Assembly (NCBI GenBank): GCA_037367355.1
Contig: CM074703.1
Location: 62,001-126,000, forward strand
Length of the DNA stretch: 64,000 nucleotides
Direction: 5' to 3'
Source: Neoscytalidium dimidiatum
Taxonomy: Eukaryota > Ascomycota > Dothideomycetes > Botryosphaeriales > Botryosphaeriaceae
Shown here: positions 1 to 12,493 of the stretch, one piece after another
How the letters are laid out: the number at the start of each line of letters is the position of its first letter
Position numbering within the stretch: the stretch's first letter is position 1
Notes under the pieces: generated by a model
What the model was told of the DNA's origin: nothing
Databases searched by the model: none
What the model saw: only the letters and a program-made list of their open reading frames with translations
Position numbers and translations under genes: made by a program

Positions 1-979
1 TCGGTTTCTAATAGAGGTAATATACTTTCTCGCCTTTCTTAAGGTTAGTAAGGAAGTCTTCGGGCGTCTATAGGTAGATATACCGGAAAGGATTATTAGA
101 CTAAGTAAAGATACCGGTTAAGAAGTTAAATAACGGCCCTACGTTTCTAAACTAGTTTATACCTAAAATAGTATCGAAGCTAGTAATATTAGCGCTCTAG
201 AAGAGTAGCGCTTTAGTCGTACGCTACTTACCGGTACTATTAGTAATCGTTACCGAAAGTCGGTAGTAGTTATACGTAGTAACCGGGGTATTATTTACCG
301 CGCTTACGTCGAGCTTAAGAGTTAGATTTAAGAGAAGTACTTATACTCTTCGAACGGTATATTAGGCTATTAGGTTTATTATAGAATCTATATCTAGTAA
401 GGCCTTTAGAGTATATACTCCGTTAGGTAAGTATACGAGAATATTAGTAACGATTCTTAAGTTAGAGCCGTTATTATACGGTTCTAGCGATAGCTAGTTT
501 AGGGCGGCTACTAGAGCTTTTCTTTTCTCGTATCGCCGTTCTTTTTAGTAGCGTTAACTCGCTAGTTATCCTTCTCGTAGGAGTCTCCTCCTCTATAGGG
601 ATAGGTGCGTCCCTTATACGAGGAGCCTACGATAGGGGCGCGCTTAGGCTCCGTAGAGCTAGCGCTTCGGATAGAACCTCTTAACCGGTACTTACCGCGG
701 CCCTAGGAAGCGGACCTACTATCCTAGTTAGACTCGCTCGAAGCTACGTTACTATAGACGCGCTTATAAGTCGAGTAGTCCTTCTTAGACGGACTATTAG
801 CGTCTCTTATAAAAGTCTAGAGGTCTATAATAGACTTAAGACGCGAGATAACTTTATAGAAGTCCTTAAGCGTCGTTACGTTATATAAGTAGTTACTCTA
901 AAGAAGCTCCTTACGGTAGACGTCTAGAAGACGCGAGTAGTAGAAGTCTATTAGAAGTACTTCGTCGAGAATCTCGTAC
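1..979 (-). mobile_element. RIP-mutated retroelement remnant, gag-like internal part
   Basis: This is AT-rich sequence almost without CA or TG. On the minus strand a long frame reads through with only a few stops (for example ...YEILDEVLLIDFYYSRLL..., then ...TLKDFYKVISRLKSII...), as expected for a decayed coding region. The same frame begins inside the adjacent tandem unit, so the two belong to one element. The charged, low-complexity composition towards position 400 suggests a gag-type protein, but I see no diagnostic motif. The element continues past the left edge of the window. Confidence 0.5.
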
Positions 980-3027
980 GAAAGCTACTTTATTAGACTT
1001 TCGAGTCGCGTACGAAGCGCCTAATACTTAGTACTAGGGCGTATCGTTACTTTCTAGAAGTTTAGGATATTATCGAACCTACGTATAGTAGGGTCTTTAA
1101 TAATATTCTAAATAATACAAATAAACTTATTATATAGAAGGTCGCTCTTTTTACTATCCTCTAACCGCTAGTATATAGGGTTAGTAAGGTTAGTATACTT
1201 TTTAAGGCTACGGAGGGCCTAGCGGGTTCGCTCTATATAGTTATAATTACTTATATATATAAGGGCGAAGATATTTTAGACCTTACGGTTTTAAGCCTCG
1301 AAGGCGAACTATATTACCGTCTCTAAGGTAGGTGTTTAGTATTTCTATAGGCGCTCGTATATCTTATCGAAGGTGCGTATCGCTTCGAATACGCCAGAGG
1401 TACGAGTCGCCTACGTATCGAGTTTAAGTAGCTTACGGCGTATAAGTATAATACGGTTCTATAAAGCGTCGATTATTTAGTTCGACTATTAAATTTCTTC
1501 TATAGTAACGCCTAGGTTCGTATTAAGGAGCCTATCTAGTTTAGCTTATAGTTACTTGATATATTCTTTACGACTTAGAGGTTCGTTAGTAGTCCTCTCT
1601 ACGTTACTTTTAGTTATTAGATCTACTCTAAGAGTAAGGATATTAGAGGGGGTACTATTCGTAGGATTCTCACCCGCTATACGTAAGGTATTCGTAAGGG
1701 GTACGCTACTTCTTGGGTACGAGGAGGAGCGCGTATCGACTATCTTAAACCGGCTATTTAAGGAGAAGGATTCGAATATAAGGACTAGATATAAATAGGG
1801 AGTTTAAAGATAGTATAAGAGGGTCTCTATTAGATAATAGACGAATTCTTAGGGGATTCGAGGAGCCCATTAAGCGGGACTTATATATAGGTGAGCGGTA
1901 AGCGAGGTTACGTAACCTATATAGGCCGCGCTAGGACTTCGTATAGAAGCCGATAGCTCCTCGTATATAAGTAGTAGAGAGTCTTATATTTAGAGTTCTT
2001 ATAGAAAGCTACTTTATTAGACTTTCGAGTCGCGTACGAAGCGCCTAGTACTTAGTACTAGGGCGTATTATTACTTTCTAGAAGTTTAGAGTATTATCGA
2101 ACCTACGTATAGCGGGGTCTTTAATAACATTCTAAATAATACGAATAAACTTATTATATAGAAGGTCGCCCTTTTTACTATCCTCTAACCGCTAGTATAC
2201 GGGGTTAGTAAGGTTAGTATACTTTTTAAGGCTACGGAGGGCCTAGCGGGTTCGCTCTATATAGTTATAATTACTTATATATATAAGAGCGAAGATATTT
2301 TAGACCTTATAGTTCTAAGCCTCGAAGGCGGACTATATTATCGTCTCTAAGGTAGGTATTTAGTATTTCTATAGGCGCTCGTATACCTTATCGAAGGTAC
2401 GTATCGCTTCGAATATACTAGGGATACGAGTCGCCTACGTATCGGGTTTAGATAGCTTATAGCGTATAAGTATAATACGGTTCTATAAAGCGTCGATTAT
2501 TTAGTTCGACTATTAAATTTCTTCTATAGTAACGCCTAGGTTTATATTAAGAAGCTTATCTAGTTTAGCTTATAGTTACTCGATACGTTCTTTACGACTT
2601 AGGGGTTTATTAGTAGTTCTCTCTATATTACTTTCAGTTATTAGATCTACTCTAGGAGTAAGAATACTAGAGGGGATACTATTTATAGAGTTCTCGCCCG
2701 CTATACGTAAGGTATTCGTAAGGGGTACGCTACTTCTCGGATACGAGGAAGAGCGCGTATTAACTATCTTAAACCGACTATTTAAGAAGAAGGATTTAAA
2801 TATAAGAACTAGATATAAATAGGGAGTTTAAGAATAGTATAAGAGGGTCTCTATTAGATAATAGACGAATTCTTAGGGGATTTAAGAGGCCCGTTAGGCG
2901 GGACTTATATATAGGCGAGCGGTAAGCGAGGTTACGTAACCCGTATAGGCCGCGCTAGGACTTCGTATAGGAGCTAATAGCTCCTCGTATATAAGTAGTA
3001 GGGAGTTCTATATTCGGAGTCCTTATA
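980..3027 (-). repeat. Tandem duplication of a 1,024-bp retroelement segment
   Basis: Two direct copies lie head to tail at 980-2003 and 2004-3027, with a period of 1,024 bases. They differ mostly by C/T and G/A transitions. Read on the minus strand, each copy starts near TATAAGgACTC, carries a TATATATAAG box-like stretch about 100 bases in, and ends within a gag-like frame. The unit therefore looks like the 5' end (LTR plus start of gag) of a minus-strand retroelement, duplicated in tandem. It interrupts the copia RNase H region at 3027. Exact LTR ends could not be fixed because RIP has erased the TG/CA termini. Confidence 0.7.
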
Positions 3028-5909
3028 CTAGTATACCGAAAAGAGTAAAGATAAATCCTTAGTAGCTTTTCCTTATATCCGTATCCGTAGCGAATAAGGT
3101 ATTACTACTAGCTACGAAAGTACTTTTGCCTATATTAGAGCCGTCTATAAAGAGTACTCTCCTTCGTATATTTCCTAAGTATATAAGTACTTACTTCGCT
3201 AGCCTTTAATAGTGCTCTAAAGGGTTTTATAGATATTCTAAGAGCTTAGACGTTATAAAAGTAATATTAGGGCGTATAAATATAGAAGTAAAGTTAATCG
3301 AACTAACTTTACTCTAGTACTTATAAATTTAAGTAGGAGTTACCTACCTAGTATTCTTCGCGATTTACTTCTAGGTAGGTAGTAGTATTAATATCTTAAT
3401 ACTTTTATTAATATAAAAACGCTTAATAAGTATCTTTATATATAACTCTTATAAGAGCTATATATACCTTTTATTTCTATTCTATATAATCTATACTATA
3501 AGGAACTATTATACTTTACTAATTAGGCGTATTTCGTAGTACTAGAAGAGCTTCTTTTAGAAGCTATTAACGTACTTCTTATAGTTCTTACTATAGATAA
3601 CGATAATATCGTCTACGAAGAAGAAGACGATTAGGTGTTTGTTTTTAAATAGATATAGAGCTTCTAGTACTTCCTAGAGCCTAAGCTCTTAAAGAGTTTT
3701 ATAGAGATACTTCTACTAGAGCGCTAGTACTTATTTAAGGCCGTATAGTACTCGTAGTAGGCGTAGTACTTTTCTAGGCTTAATATTTATACCGTTTAGT
3801 AGGTAATAGTAGACTTCCTTATCTAGAATAACGTAGGGGAAGGCGTTTACTACGTCGTACTAACGAGTTTTAAGGTCGAAGGCGGTAATAAGTACTATAA
3901 GGGTTCTAAGTATACGTAGAGCTAATATAGTAGTATACGTATCTTAAGCGGTATACTACTTATCCCCTCTTATATATATTCGTGCCTTATACTTCGTTAA
4001 TTAGCCGAATTCGTTAAGTTTATATTTAAATACTTTAGTAAGTAGTATAACCTATTTCTACTTATTAATAGCTTCGGTAATTAGCACTTTCTTCTAGACG
4101 TTCTTTACTTAGAGCTTTCTTATTTCCTCTTATAGAGCTTCTAAGAACTACTTCTTATACGGATAAACGAGTAGCTCTTTATAGTTACGTAGTTTAGGAG
4201 GGAGGTCGTATACTTTAGCTTCTAGCCGTATTATTTTCGGTAAGATAAACTAGGCTACGTAAAAGACCGTCTTATACTAGTAGTTTTACTATAATAAAGC
4301 TACGTAGGCCGTTTTTCTAAACCTAGTATAGCGTCCTTTAATAATATTAGAAGGATTAATTTTAGAAGAGATTTCTACTACTCTTAAGGCCTAATTACCT
4401 CTCTATAGCGATTTCTAAGCTTCCTATATTATTATAGTCTTACCCTCTACTCTAGAAGCGCTCTATAATAGTAGTTAATTTTCTACTTTAGGTAAGGCTT
4501 TAGGAGTCGGTAATTAACTCTAAGGAGGGTGTATTTTAGGGTCTTTACGGAGACTATAGCTAGGTAATAACTATTTTATATAAAAATTTAGCCTACTATC
4601 GTTTACGAAGGGCGTAGTTCTTTATATAGAGCTTTTTTCTTCCTTCTAATTACTCTTACTTTTAGAACTTAAATCGATTATATTATTTAGGTTGAGTATA
4701 ATTAGTAGGTACTCTATTAGAGGTTCTACTACTTCTTTAGGTGTCTCTAGTATAAAGGTTTCTTTTTTATAAGGCTAAAATCTTATTATTTCGTCGAAAG
4801 TAATATCTCGTATAATAATAACCCTTTAATCCGGTAGATACTATATTCGGTAGATATTTCTAGAATTATAGTCGATTAAGTAGCCTACTAGGGCTCTATC
4901 TAATAGTTTATTAGATAACGTAATAGTTTTATTTAATATATAGGCCTTACTACTATATACTCGTAAGTATACTAGCGAAGGCTTACTACTATATACTAAC
5001 TTAAATAGAGTTTTCTACTTTAAGCGCCTACTAGGGGTTCGGTTATAAATATAGGCCGCTATAGAGTAGATTTCTAGCTATAGTTCTACTAGAAAGTTAC
5101 CTTCTACTCGTAAGGCGCGAGCTTTAGTAGTAAGGACTCCTCCTAACCGTTCTAAATATCTATTTTATTTAGGAGTATATAGTATAGAAGCCTTCTAGGT
5201 AATTCCTTACTTTCTTATAGAGTTATAAAATATATAAGTTAAGGAGGTCTCGTTATTAGAGTAAAAGAATACGACTTTCTACTTAAAACGGGTTTAAATT
5301 AACTAGAAGAACTTCTAAAGAATATCTACGTATTAGTATTTATTTATATATAAACGAACGAGTATATAGTTCGTTACTATATATTCTAGGTATATAATAT
5401 ATCTATACTTATTATACGCGTCTATTATAATAATTATATTAAATAAGACACGAAAGAAGGGTTCTAATAACTATTCTTCCTTCTTTTCTAAACGTAAAAT
5501 AATCTAGTACGCTTTCGTTCTTATATATATATTATAGTACGATTTCTAATTCGATTAAGGTTTAATTTTAGCTCTTTAAGCGGCTTTAGGGAGGTAAGTT
5601 ATTACTCCTCTACCTATATAAGCTATAATCTTATACTAGTAATTAATTAGAAGCTTCCTAGTAGTTATAGTAGCTAGAGCGTAGCTTATATTCGGTAAAG
5701 TTAACTCCTAGTAGTGTTTAATAAAGTAGATATCGTTTTCTACTATAATATTATAGAAGATAGACTAATCTACTATCTCGTATATACGTCTTTTACTAGC
5801 GTCTATTAAATAGCCTAATTTCTTAATAGTTTAGATTAAGATAAGGTTCGCTAATATATTAGATACGTAGTAGACGTTCTTAAGAAGTATTTTAACTTCC
5901 TTACTATTT
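3028..5909 (-). mobile_element. Ty1/copia pol, downstream part (IN-RT-RNase H), RIP-inactivated
   Basis: Minus-strand translation shows copia signatures in the expected order. Near 4780-4900 is the end of integrase (LVGY..., NIYR, then RDITFDE, matching the copia VxxRDVxFDE motif). Near 3600-3640 is the reverse-transcriptase active site FVDDIIVI. Near 3040-3080 is the start of the RNase H motif (DIRKSYxGFIFTLFG). Stops are frequent and are almost all explained by C-to-T or G-to-A change. The 5' half of the same element continues at 12,494, beyond the gypsy insertion. The 3' end is cut by the tandem-duplicated element at 3027. Confidence 0.8.
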
Positions 5910-5914
5910 CTTTA
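5910..5914. repeat. Target-site duplication (left copy), TTTAT
   Basis: The five bases TTTAT immediately before the left LTR are repeated exactly at 12489-12493, immediately after the right LTR. This is the 5-bp duplication expected for a gypsy integrase. Confidence 0.85.
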
Positions 5915-6300
5915 TTGTTACGCCGGGACTCTTTCTAGGGGGGTCGGGGCGCGTCGTTAGATAGCTTAGGCTTTCTAGGGCCGATATAGTAGTAGGTAGG
6001 GGAGGTTCATTTAATAGTAGGGTAGGAATTAATTAATAAGTTGACTACGAGGGTCCTAACTACGCTTAAATAAGTATAGTCTATATATAGTAAGTAATCG
6101 GTACGATTAGTAGTAATCTATAATATTAATCTACTAATTAATACTAATTAGTAGTCCGAGCTCTACTAAGCGAGTATACGGTAGTTTAGCGTATTAGTGT
6201 CGGTAGGTATTCTACCGAGTAAGCCCCGAGTTAGTCACGTAGGCGGTAAGTAGTCGTAGGGTTTCGTTATCCGCCTTTTCTAGGCGACTATATCGTAATA
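5915..6300 (-). repeat. Gypsy 3' LTR
   Basis: The 386-bp LTR begins TGTTACGCCG and ends TATCGTAATA; the original inverted termini TGTTACGCCG / CGGCGTAACA are still recognisable. Compared by eye with the other LTR, I find about 14 differences, all transitions, plus a one-base length change in a G run. Confidence 0.92.
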
Positions 6301-6316
6301 CTATCCCCCCTCTAGG
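6301..6316 (-). other. Polypurine tract of the gypsy element
   Basis: Directly inside the 3' LTR the minus strand reads CTAGAGGGGGGATAG. This is a purine-rich tract at the position where plus-strand DNA synthesis is primed, and it confirms the minus orientation of the element. Confidence 0.7.
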
Positions 6317-9300
6317 TAACCTTCGGCCCGAAGGTCGAGTATAAAGGTAGTTAAGCTCCCTACTTAGTTTCCTTAAGGTTATTTCTTGCCGTTATATCTA
6401 GTTTCGCTCGTCGATACGCGCTTTTTACCCGTATTCTTCGTAACGGTACTAACGCTCCTAGACGTTATTTTTTTTACGTAGAGAGACCTTATCTTCGTTG
6501 TCTTATATCGCCGGATTCTAAGAGGTATTACGAGTATATTAAGCGAGGCTACCTTTATTCCTTTCCTTCTAATATGGCTTCCCCTATTAAGTTTCGTCGT
6601 GTAGATTAATAACGGGACCGAGTACGGGCTTAGATTAAGTAGACCCAGCGCGAGATCGAAAGGGATAAGGCCGAGATTTAACGGTTATAAGAGGAGGCTT
6701 AACGTTTAGTTCGTCGTACCGCCACTTCTCGGTCTAAGGTAATCCGCCTATTACGGATACTTTCCTTCCTAGATTCCCGGAGTTAGGAGTTATTTAAGCG
6801 GAGTTAGCGGCTATTACGGCTAAGGAGGCGTAGGAGGCGCGGGCGGCTTAGGGGTCCTTATTATCTAGTTTAGGCGGTAGTAACGTAGCGGGTTCCGACG
6901 GGCTAGTTCCTTAAGAGGCACCGGTAGACTAGTTTTAGGCGTCCTTAACGCCTCCTCCGGGGTTTACGTCGTAGGATAATACTCTAGGTTTAGGCGGTTA
7001 GAGTTTCGTCGGTAGTATTTATAGATAAGTTCCTTACAGTTAAGGTAAGAGATTAGTTCCTATAAGGGTTCCTACGGGTTCCCGGCGGAATCCGCTCCTT
7101 CCTATTTAATAAGGTACTTAAATTAACCGTCGATCTAGTCTCTATCTAGGATTTTCTCTACGTTCTATTCTTTATCGGCGTTATCGGGGTATATTTTAAG
7201 TTCTAGGTTAGGTTCGGCGTTGCTGTATACGGGTTCGAGTAAAGAGATATAGAAAACTAGGTATATACCTACTTATTCTAGCAATCTAAGTTTAAAGGAA
7301 ATAGGTAAAAGTTTTTTCTTAATTTAGTAGGGTCCGATTTTCTTATAGTCTAATTTGTCGTTTAATCGTATTATTTTAATATTTTTTCTAAGGAGCTAGA
7401 CTTTATCCCCCTTCTTTAGGGGCGGCGACGCCTAGCGCCGTTTATTATAGTATATAGCTATTCGGTATATAGTGAATTTAATATCTCGGGCTAGTTTCTA
7501 GTATAGTTCGTATAGCTAGTCTACTCTAAGCATAGCTTTTTAGGCGAGTACTTCGTAGATCTAGGGTTCTCCAAAGATAGTAGGGTCGAATCCGTAGTTA
7601 GCGTAGAAGGGCGTAGTTTATATAGCTTCCGTTAATATACTATTATACGCGTATTAGGCTAATAGTAGGAGTTCGACCTAGTTATTTTACCTATAGTTTA
7701 GGTAGAATCTTAGATACTATTCTAGCGTCTAGTTAGTTCGTTCCGTTTATCCGTCGGTTTACGGGTATACCGTTATTAATATCTTATATTTAGTTCCTAA
7801 CTTATAGACTAGGGTTTACTAGAACTTAGCTCTAAATCGTAGATCTCGGTTCGTAATTAGTTCCTTGGGCATCCCGTAGTAGGCGAAGATATATCTAAGG
7901 AAGAGGTAGGCGTAGCTCTCCGCTCCGATTTTCTTATTATAAGGGATAAAGTATACCTATTTTATTAGACGGTCGACGATAACTAGAATAGTATTATATC
8001 GTACTTTAGTTACGGGGTCTACTAAATTTAGTAGGTCGGTAATAAAATCTATTATAACCGATTTCTAGGGTTTAGTTAGTATTATAATAAGCTATAGTTA
8101 TCCGTATAGTATATATCGTGCCGCCTTATTCTTTACGCATTCGTTATATTCCTAGATGACTTTCTCTACTATTTTCCTTATTCGGGGAAAGTAGAAGTAT
8201 CTTATAAGCTATTCCCGGGTTCTTGTCCTTTCTAGGTATCCGTAAACTACGAACTCGTAGTATTCCTTTATTAGCCGTTTACGTAGGGGTATAGGTACGT
8301 AGATTTTTCCGCGGAATAGTATATTGCCTCTATAGTCTTAGACTAGGTCGGGGTCGTTATATTTGGGGGTGCCTATTCGTTAAAGTAGTTCTTAGGATAG
8401 CGGATTATTATTATATTTTCCTTAGATAATTTATTCTTAAGTAGCGGTGTTATCTCCTTTCTCGTTTACTATTCCTTTCGTAGTTTCTCTAAGTATTAGT
8501 GTGGGTTTCTTATCCGGCGGTTCCTCTTCGTCCTCCGGCTCTTACTCTGGTATTAGGTCTCGTAGAGGTTCGTCGTCGTCGATAGGGCTCCCTAGCCTTA
8601 TAATAGGTGCTAGTATTCGTTCTTCCTAGAGTACGTCAGATTCTTTAATAATTCGGGGGCGGTTAGGGCCTAACGTGCCGTCGCTATTTTATCGTAGTAC
8701 TACTAGTAATAGTTCTAGCTTTCCTTCTACGTAGTCGGCTCTACGGCTAAGTGCGTCGGTCTTACTATTTTTACTTCCTTTGCGGTAGTGGATCTTAAAG
8801 TAGAAGGGGGCGAGTTATTCTATCTATCGTACTTATCTTCTATTTAATACCTTAGTAGTTATAAAGTATCCTAGATTCTTATAATCCGAATATACCGTAA
8901 TTTCGTAGTTAGCTCCCTTAAGGTAGTGTCGCTATTCCTTAAATACGGTAATAATTACGAGTAGTTCTTTATCGTATATCTCGTAATTAAGTTCCGTAGG
9001 CGATATTTTTCGGGAGTAATACGTAATAGGGTATAACCTTCCCTTATCGTCTGGCTGGCTGAGGGTGGCGCCGATAGTATAGTCGGATACGTCGGTTTCG
9101 AGGTAGAGTAGCTTATCGGGGTCGAATATAATTAGTACCGGTACTTCTACGAAGGCCCTTTTAAGTTAGTTAAACGCCTCTTACTAGGATTCCTCCTAGG
9201 CGAAGGGGGTATCCTTTCGGGTAAGTCGGATTAGTAGTTCGGCTATATATAAATATCGTTCGATAAATCGTCGGTAGAAGTTAGTAAATCCTAGAAAGGC

Positions 9301-12103
9301 TTATACTTCTTTAACGTTTCTTAGTTCTAGCTACTTTAGGATATCTTCTACCTTTTTTAGGTCTATAACTACCTTTCCTAGTTCGATAATAAAGTCTAGG
9401 AATTCTATCTTTTAGGCATAGAAGGTGTATTTTTCTAGTTTAACGGAGAGGTTATATTCGAGTAGTTTCTAGAGGACTTTAGATATATATTCCTTATATT
9501 CTTTAAGGGTTTCTAAGTATATTAGAATATCGTCGAGGTAGGCTATATAGAATCGGTCTAGGTATTCCCGTAGGACGTGGTTAACGAGGGCTTAGAATGT
9601 AGCAGAAGCGTTAGTAAGTTCGAAAGGTATTACTAAGTACTCGTATAGGCCGTATCGAGTTCTAAATATAGTTTTCTATTTATATCCTTCCTTAATTCGG
9701 ATAAGGTAGTAACTATCCCGTAGGTCTAGCTTAGTAAAGAACCGCGCTCCGGAGAGGCGATTTCTTAGTTCGTCGATACGAGGTAGAGGGTAGTAGTCTT
9801 TAATAGTAATGTCGTTTAGAGATCTATAATCTATATAGAGGCGTAACTTACCTCCGGGCTTTAGTACGAAGAGGACGGGGAATCCTACTAAGGACTAAGA
9901 GGGTCGGATATATCCCTTCTTTAGTAATAAGTCTAAGTATTCCCTTATTACTTATAACTTCCTTTCTAATATTAGGTATAAGGGTCTAAATTAGGGTTCG
10001 GTGCCTAGTTTTAGGTTAATCTTATAGTCCTATAGTTTATATTCCGGTAGTGCGTCTTTAATCTTTTCTCTAAAAATTTCCTTAAACCGGTAATATTTCT
10101 TAGGAACGCTATTAAGGTATTATTCGTGTATCCTAGTAGGGTTATCTTCTCCTACGGGTATTAGGTAGTCTAGTTTTTCTCGTCTAGTAGTACTAATCTA
10201 TCGGGTTCTTTCCTTATTCGTAGTAGTAGGGCGATACTATATTATTCTAATTACTTACCCCTTCTTTCGAATTCTTTCTAGCGTAGCTTTCGAAATTAGG
10301 CTTACGTAGGTAATCGATTCGGTTATAGTGCGTGGTTTCTATTCTAGTTCTTAATTTCGTTCTCTAGACTTAAGGGTGATTCCTCTATTATTCTAATCGT
10401 ATTATATTTTCTATTTCTTTTACTAAGGGATGCCTAGAATAATATTATACTTAGGAATCCTAGTAACGTCTAGATAGATACGTTCTCTATAGTTTTTATA
10501 TTCGAGGGTTAGTTTCGGGGTTTTGATAATTACCTTTCTATCTCTAAAGGAGCTAGGGGATCTATTAACGGTTCTTAGCTAATATAGTTAGTCCTTTTCT
10601 CTAGGTTTTAGGTTGGCTTTTTCTACGAATCGGTTTGAGACGTAGTTTCCTTATAATACGAAGTCGATAAGGATAAGCGCTCGTCGTCTATTAATCCTTA
10701 TTATAATAACCTAGTGGTTCCCGTATTCTACGGAATCCCCCTCGCTTTCTAGTAGGTGTTCTATAGTTTTTCCGGTCGATACTACTATAGTCCTATAGGG
10801 TAGAAGGCTCGCCTACTATAGCCCTAGTTTAGTAGGCGTTTCTAGTTTTTTAGATAGTACCCGCTAATATTCTTAGCCTCCTAGTAAATAGGGTAGGCCT
10901 CGATACTATAAGTAGACTAGTAGATAGTATTATAGTCGGGAGTCTTAGGCCGTCCTTTAGTAGCCGAGGTAGTTTTCTTATCGTTAGTCCGCTAGTTGCT
11001 AGTTCGTTTATCTAGGTAGTTTCTACTAATATATTCGTACTTTCTATAGTAGAAGTAAAGACTCTTTTCGCGCCGTCTCTATTCTTCCTCCGGCGCTAGC
11101 CGAGGGTTTCGTCGTTAGTTGGTATCTAAGTCTATAGGGTCCCCTAGGGGTAGATTATTTTGGGGTTGCGAGATATTAGCCGAGTATCGGGTTTAGCCTA
11201 TTTCTTATCTAAAGTTAAACAGTTGTTAGTCGACTCGGATAGCCGTATTAATAGTCTCGCTAAGGTCCCTAGGCAATCCTATACGGGCGAATTCGGCCTT
11301 TATATTATACTTTAGCCCTTTATAAAAGATGTATTTAAGGGATTAGTCGTTCTAATTAAGGTAGGAGGCGAGCATGCGGAATTCCGTAACGTATTCCGAG
11401 ACTGATCGAGTTTATCGGAGGTCCTAAATTCGAAGGGCGGCCTCCTACTCCTCGTTTTTACTACTAAAGGCTTGCCTAATTACGTCGGCGAAGCGATTAT
11501 AGTTAGCAAATAGGCTGCTAGTTTCCGTACGTAGGATAGCCGAGCGGAAGTCCTTTCGATAGGGTTCGAACTATCGTGCTACGTTACCTCGGAGGTAGGT
11601 TCCTACGAAGCGGACCCTTTTCTTATCGTCCTTAAATAACGTTTTATAGAACTCGAAGTAGTTTTCTAACTAGGCTAGGAAATCGTTAAGTTTACGCCGA
11701 TCCCCCTCGTAGATATCGGGGTCTTAATCTTTAGCTTAGTGTCGTATCGGGTTGGTTCCGGTATCGCGGGGTAGCTAGTATAGAAGGCTATATAGTACGG
11801 TTAACGGTAAAGGCTTATCCTCGAATAAAGTACTCTAGAAGGACTTAACCGTAGTTATCGCTAGCGTCTTCCGGTACTCTAGGTCCGTTAATTACTCGAC
11901 TTAAGGAGGCTATACCCGAGGAATAGGCTTCCGAAATAAGCAGTCTTATATTAAGGGCTAGGTTTCTAGAGATTAAGGGACAGATTAACTAAAGCTAATC
12001 CTCCTCCGTCGGGAGGTTATTCCTAATTTCGGTCTAGGATGTCATAGTTAGTAGTTTTTAGGGTGGGTTTACCTCCGGTGCCTATAAAAAGGTATAGTTA
12101 AAG

Positions 12104-12488
12104 TATTACGCCGGGACTCTTTCTAGGGGAGTCGGGGCGCGTCGTTAGATAGCTTAGGCTTTCTAGGGCCGATATAGTGGTAGGTAGGGGAGGTTTATTT
12201 AATAGTAGGGTAGGAATTAATTAATAAGTTAACTACGAGGGTCCTAACTACGCTTAAATAAGTATAGTCTATATATAGTAAGTAATCGGTACGATTAGTA
12301 GTAATCTATAATATTAACCTACTAATTAATACTAATTAGTGGTCCGAGCTCTATTAAGCGAGTATACGGTAGTTTAGCGCATTAGTATCGGTAGGTATTC
12401 TACCGAGTAAGCCCCGAGTTAGTTACGTAGGCGGTAAGTAGTTGTAGGGTTTCGTTATCCGCCTTTTCTAGGCGACTATGCCGTAATA
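12104..12488 (-). repeat. Gypsy 5' LTR
   Basis: This 385-bp copy starts TATTACGCCG on the plus strand (the first G of TG has become A) and ends GCCGTAATA. It matches 5915-6300 throughout apart from transitions and one G-run base. Confidence 0.92.
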
Positions 12489-12493
12489 TTTAT
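12489..12493. repeat. Target-site duplication (right copy), TTTAT
   Basis: Exact repeat of 5910-5914, directly outside the right LTR. Confidence 0.85.

Larger units (their letters stand above)
5915..12488 (-). mobile_element. Ty3/gypsy LTR retrotransposon, structurally complete, RIP-inactivated
   Basis: The element is 6,574 bp with 386- and 385-bp LTRs and a perfect 5-bp target duplication. The minus strand carries, 5' to 3': a gag zinc-knuckle relic (about 11,030-11,070, with Cys/His codons mutated to Tyr); a protease relic (about 10,640-10,700, remnant of the LIDSGA motif followed by GNYVSNRFV); reverse transcriptase (about 9,270-9,900, with [18 protein letters not shown] at 9,810-9,865 and AYLDDILIY at 9,517-9,550); RNase H (about 9,065-9,125, LETDVSDYTIGA); and integrase (about 7,670-7,995, with IVDRLIK, then TVYP.TDG.TERTN, where TAYHPQTDGQTER is canonical). 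The order RT-RNase H-IN assigns it to gypsy. A purine-rich tract precedes the 3' LTR. No open frame survives, so it cannot be autonomous. It is inserted between the protease and integrase parts of a copia element. Confidence 0.93.

Noticed and set aside
1556..1798. 80-codon plus-strand open frame in the RIP block
   Set aside because: It lies inside the tandem retroelement unit, antisense to its coding direction, and the corresponding stretch of the second copy is not open. RIP removes some stops by chance in AT-rich DNA.
8447..8629. 60-codon Ser-rich plus-strand open frame
   Set aside because: Antisense to the gypsy pol region and without similarity to a known protein.
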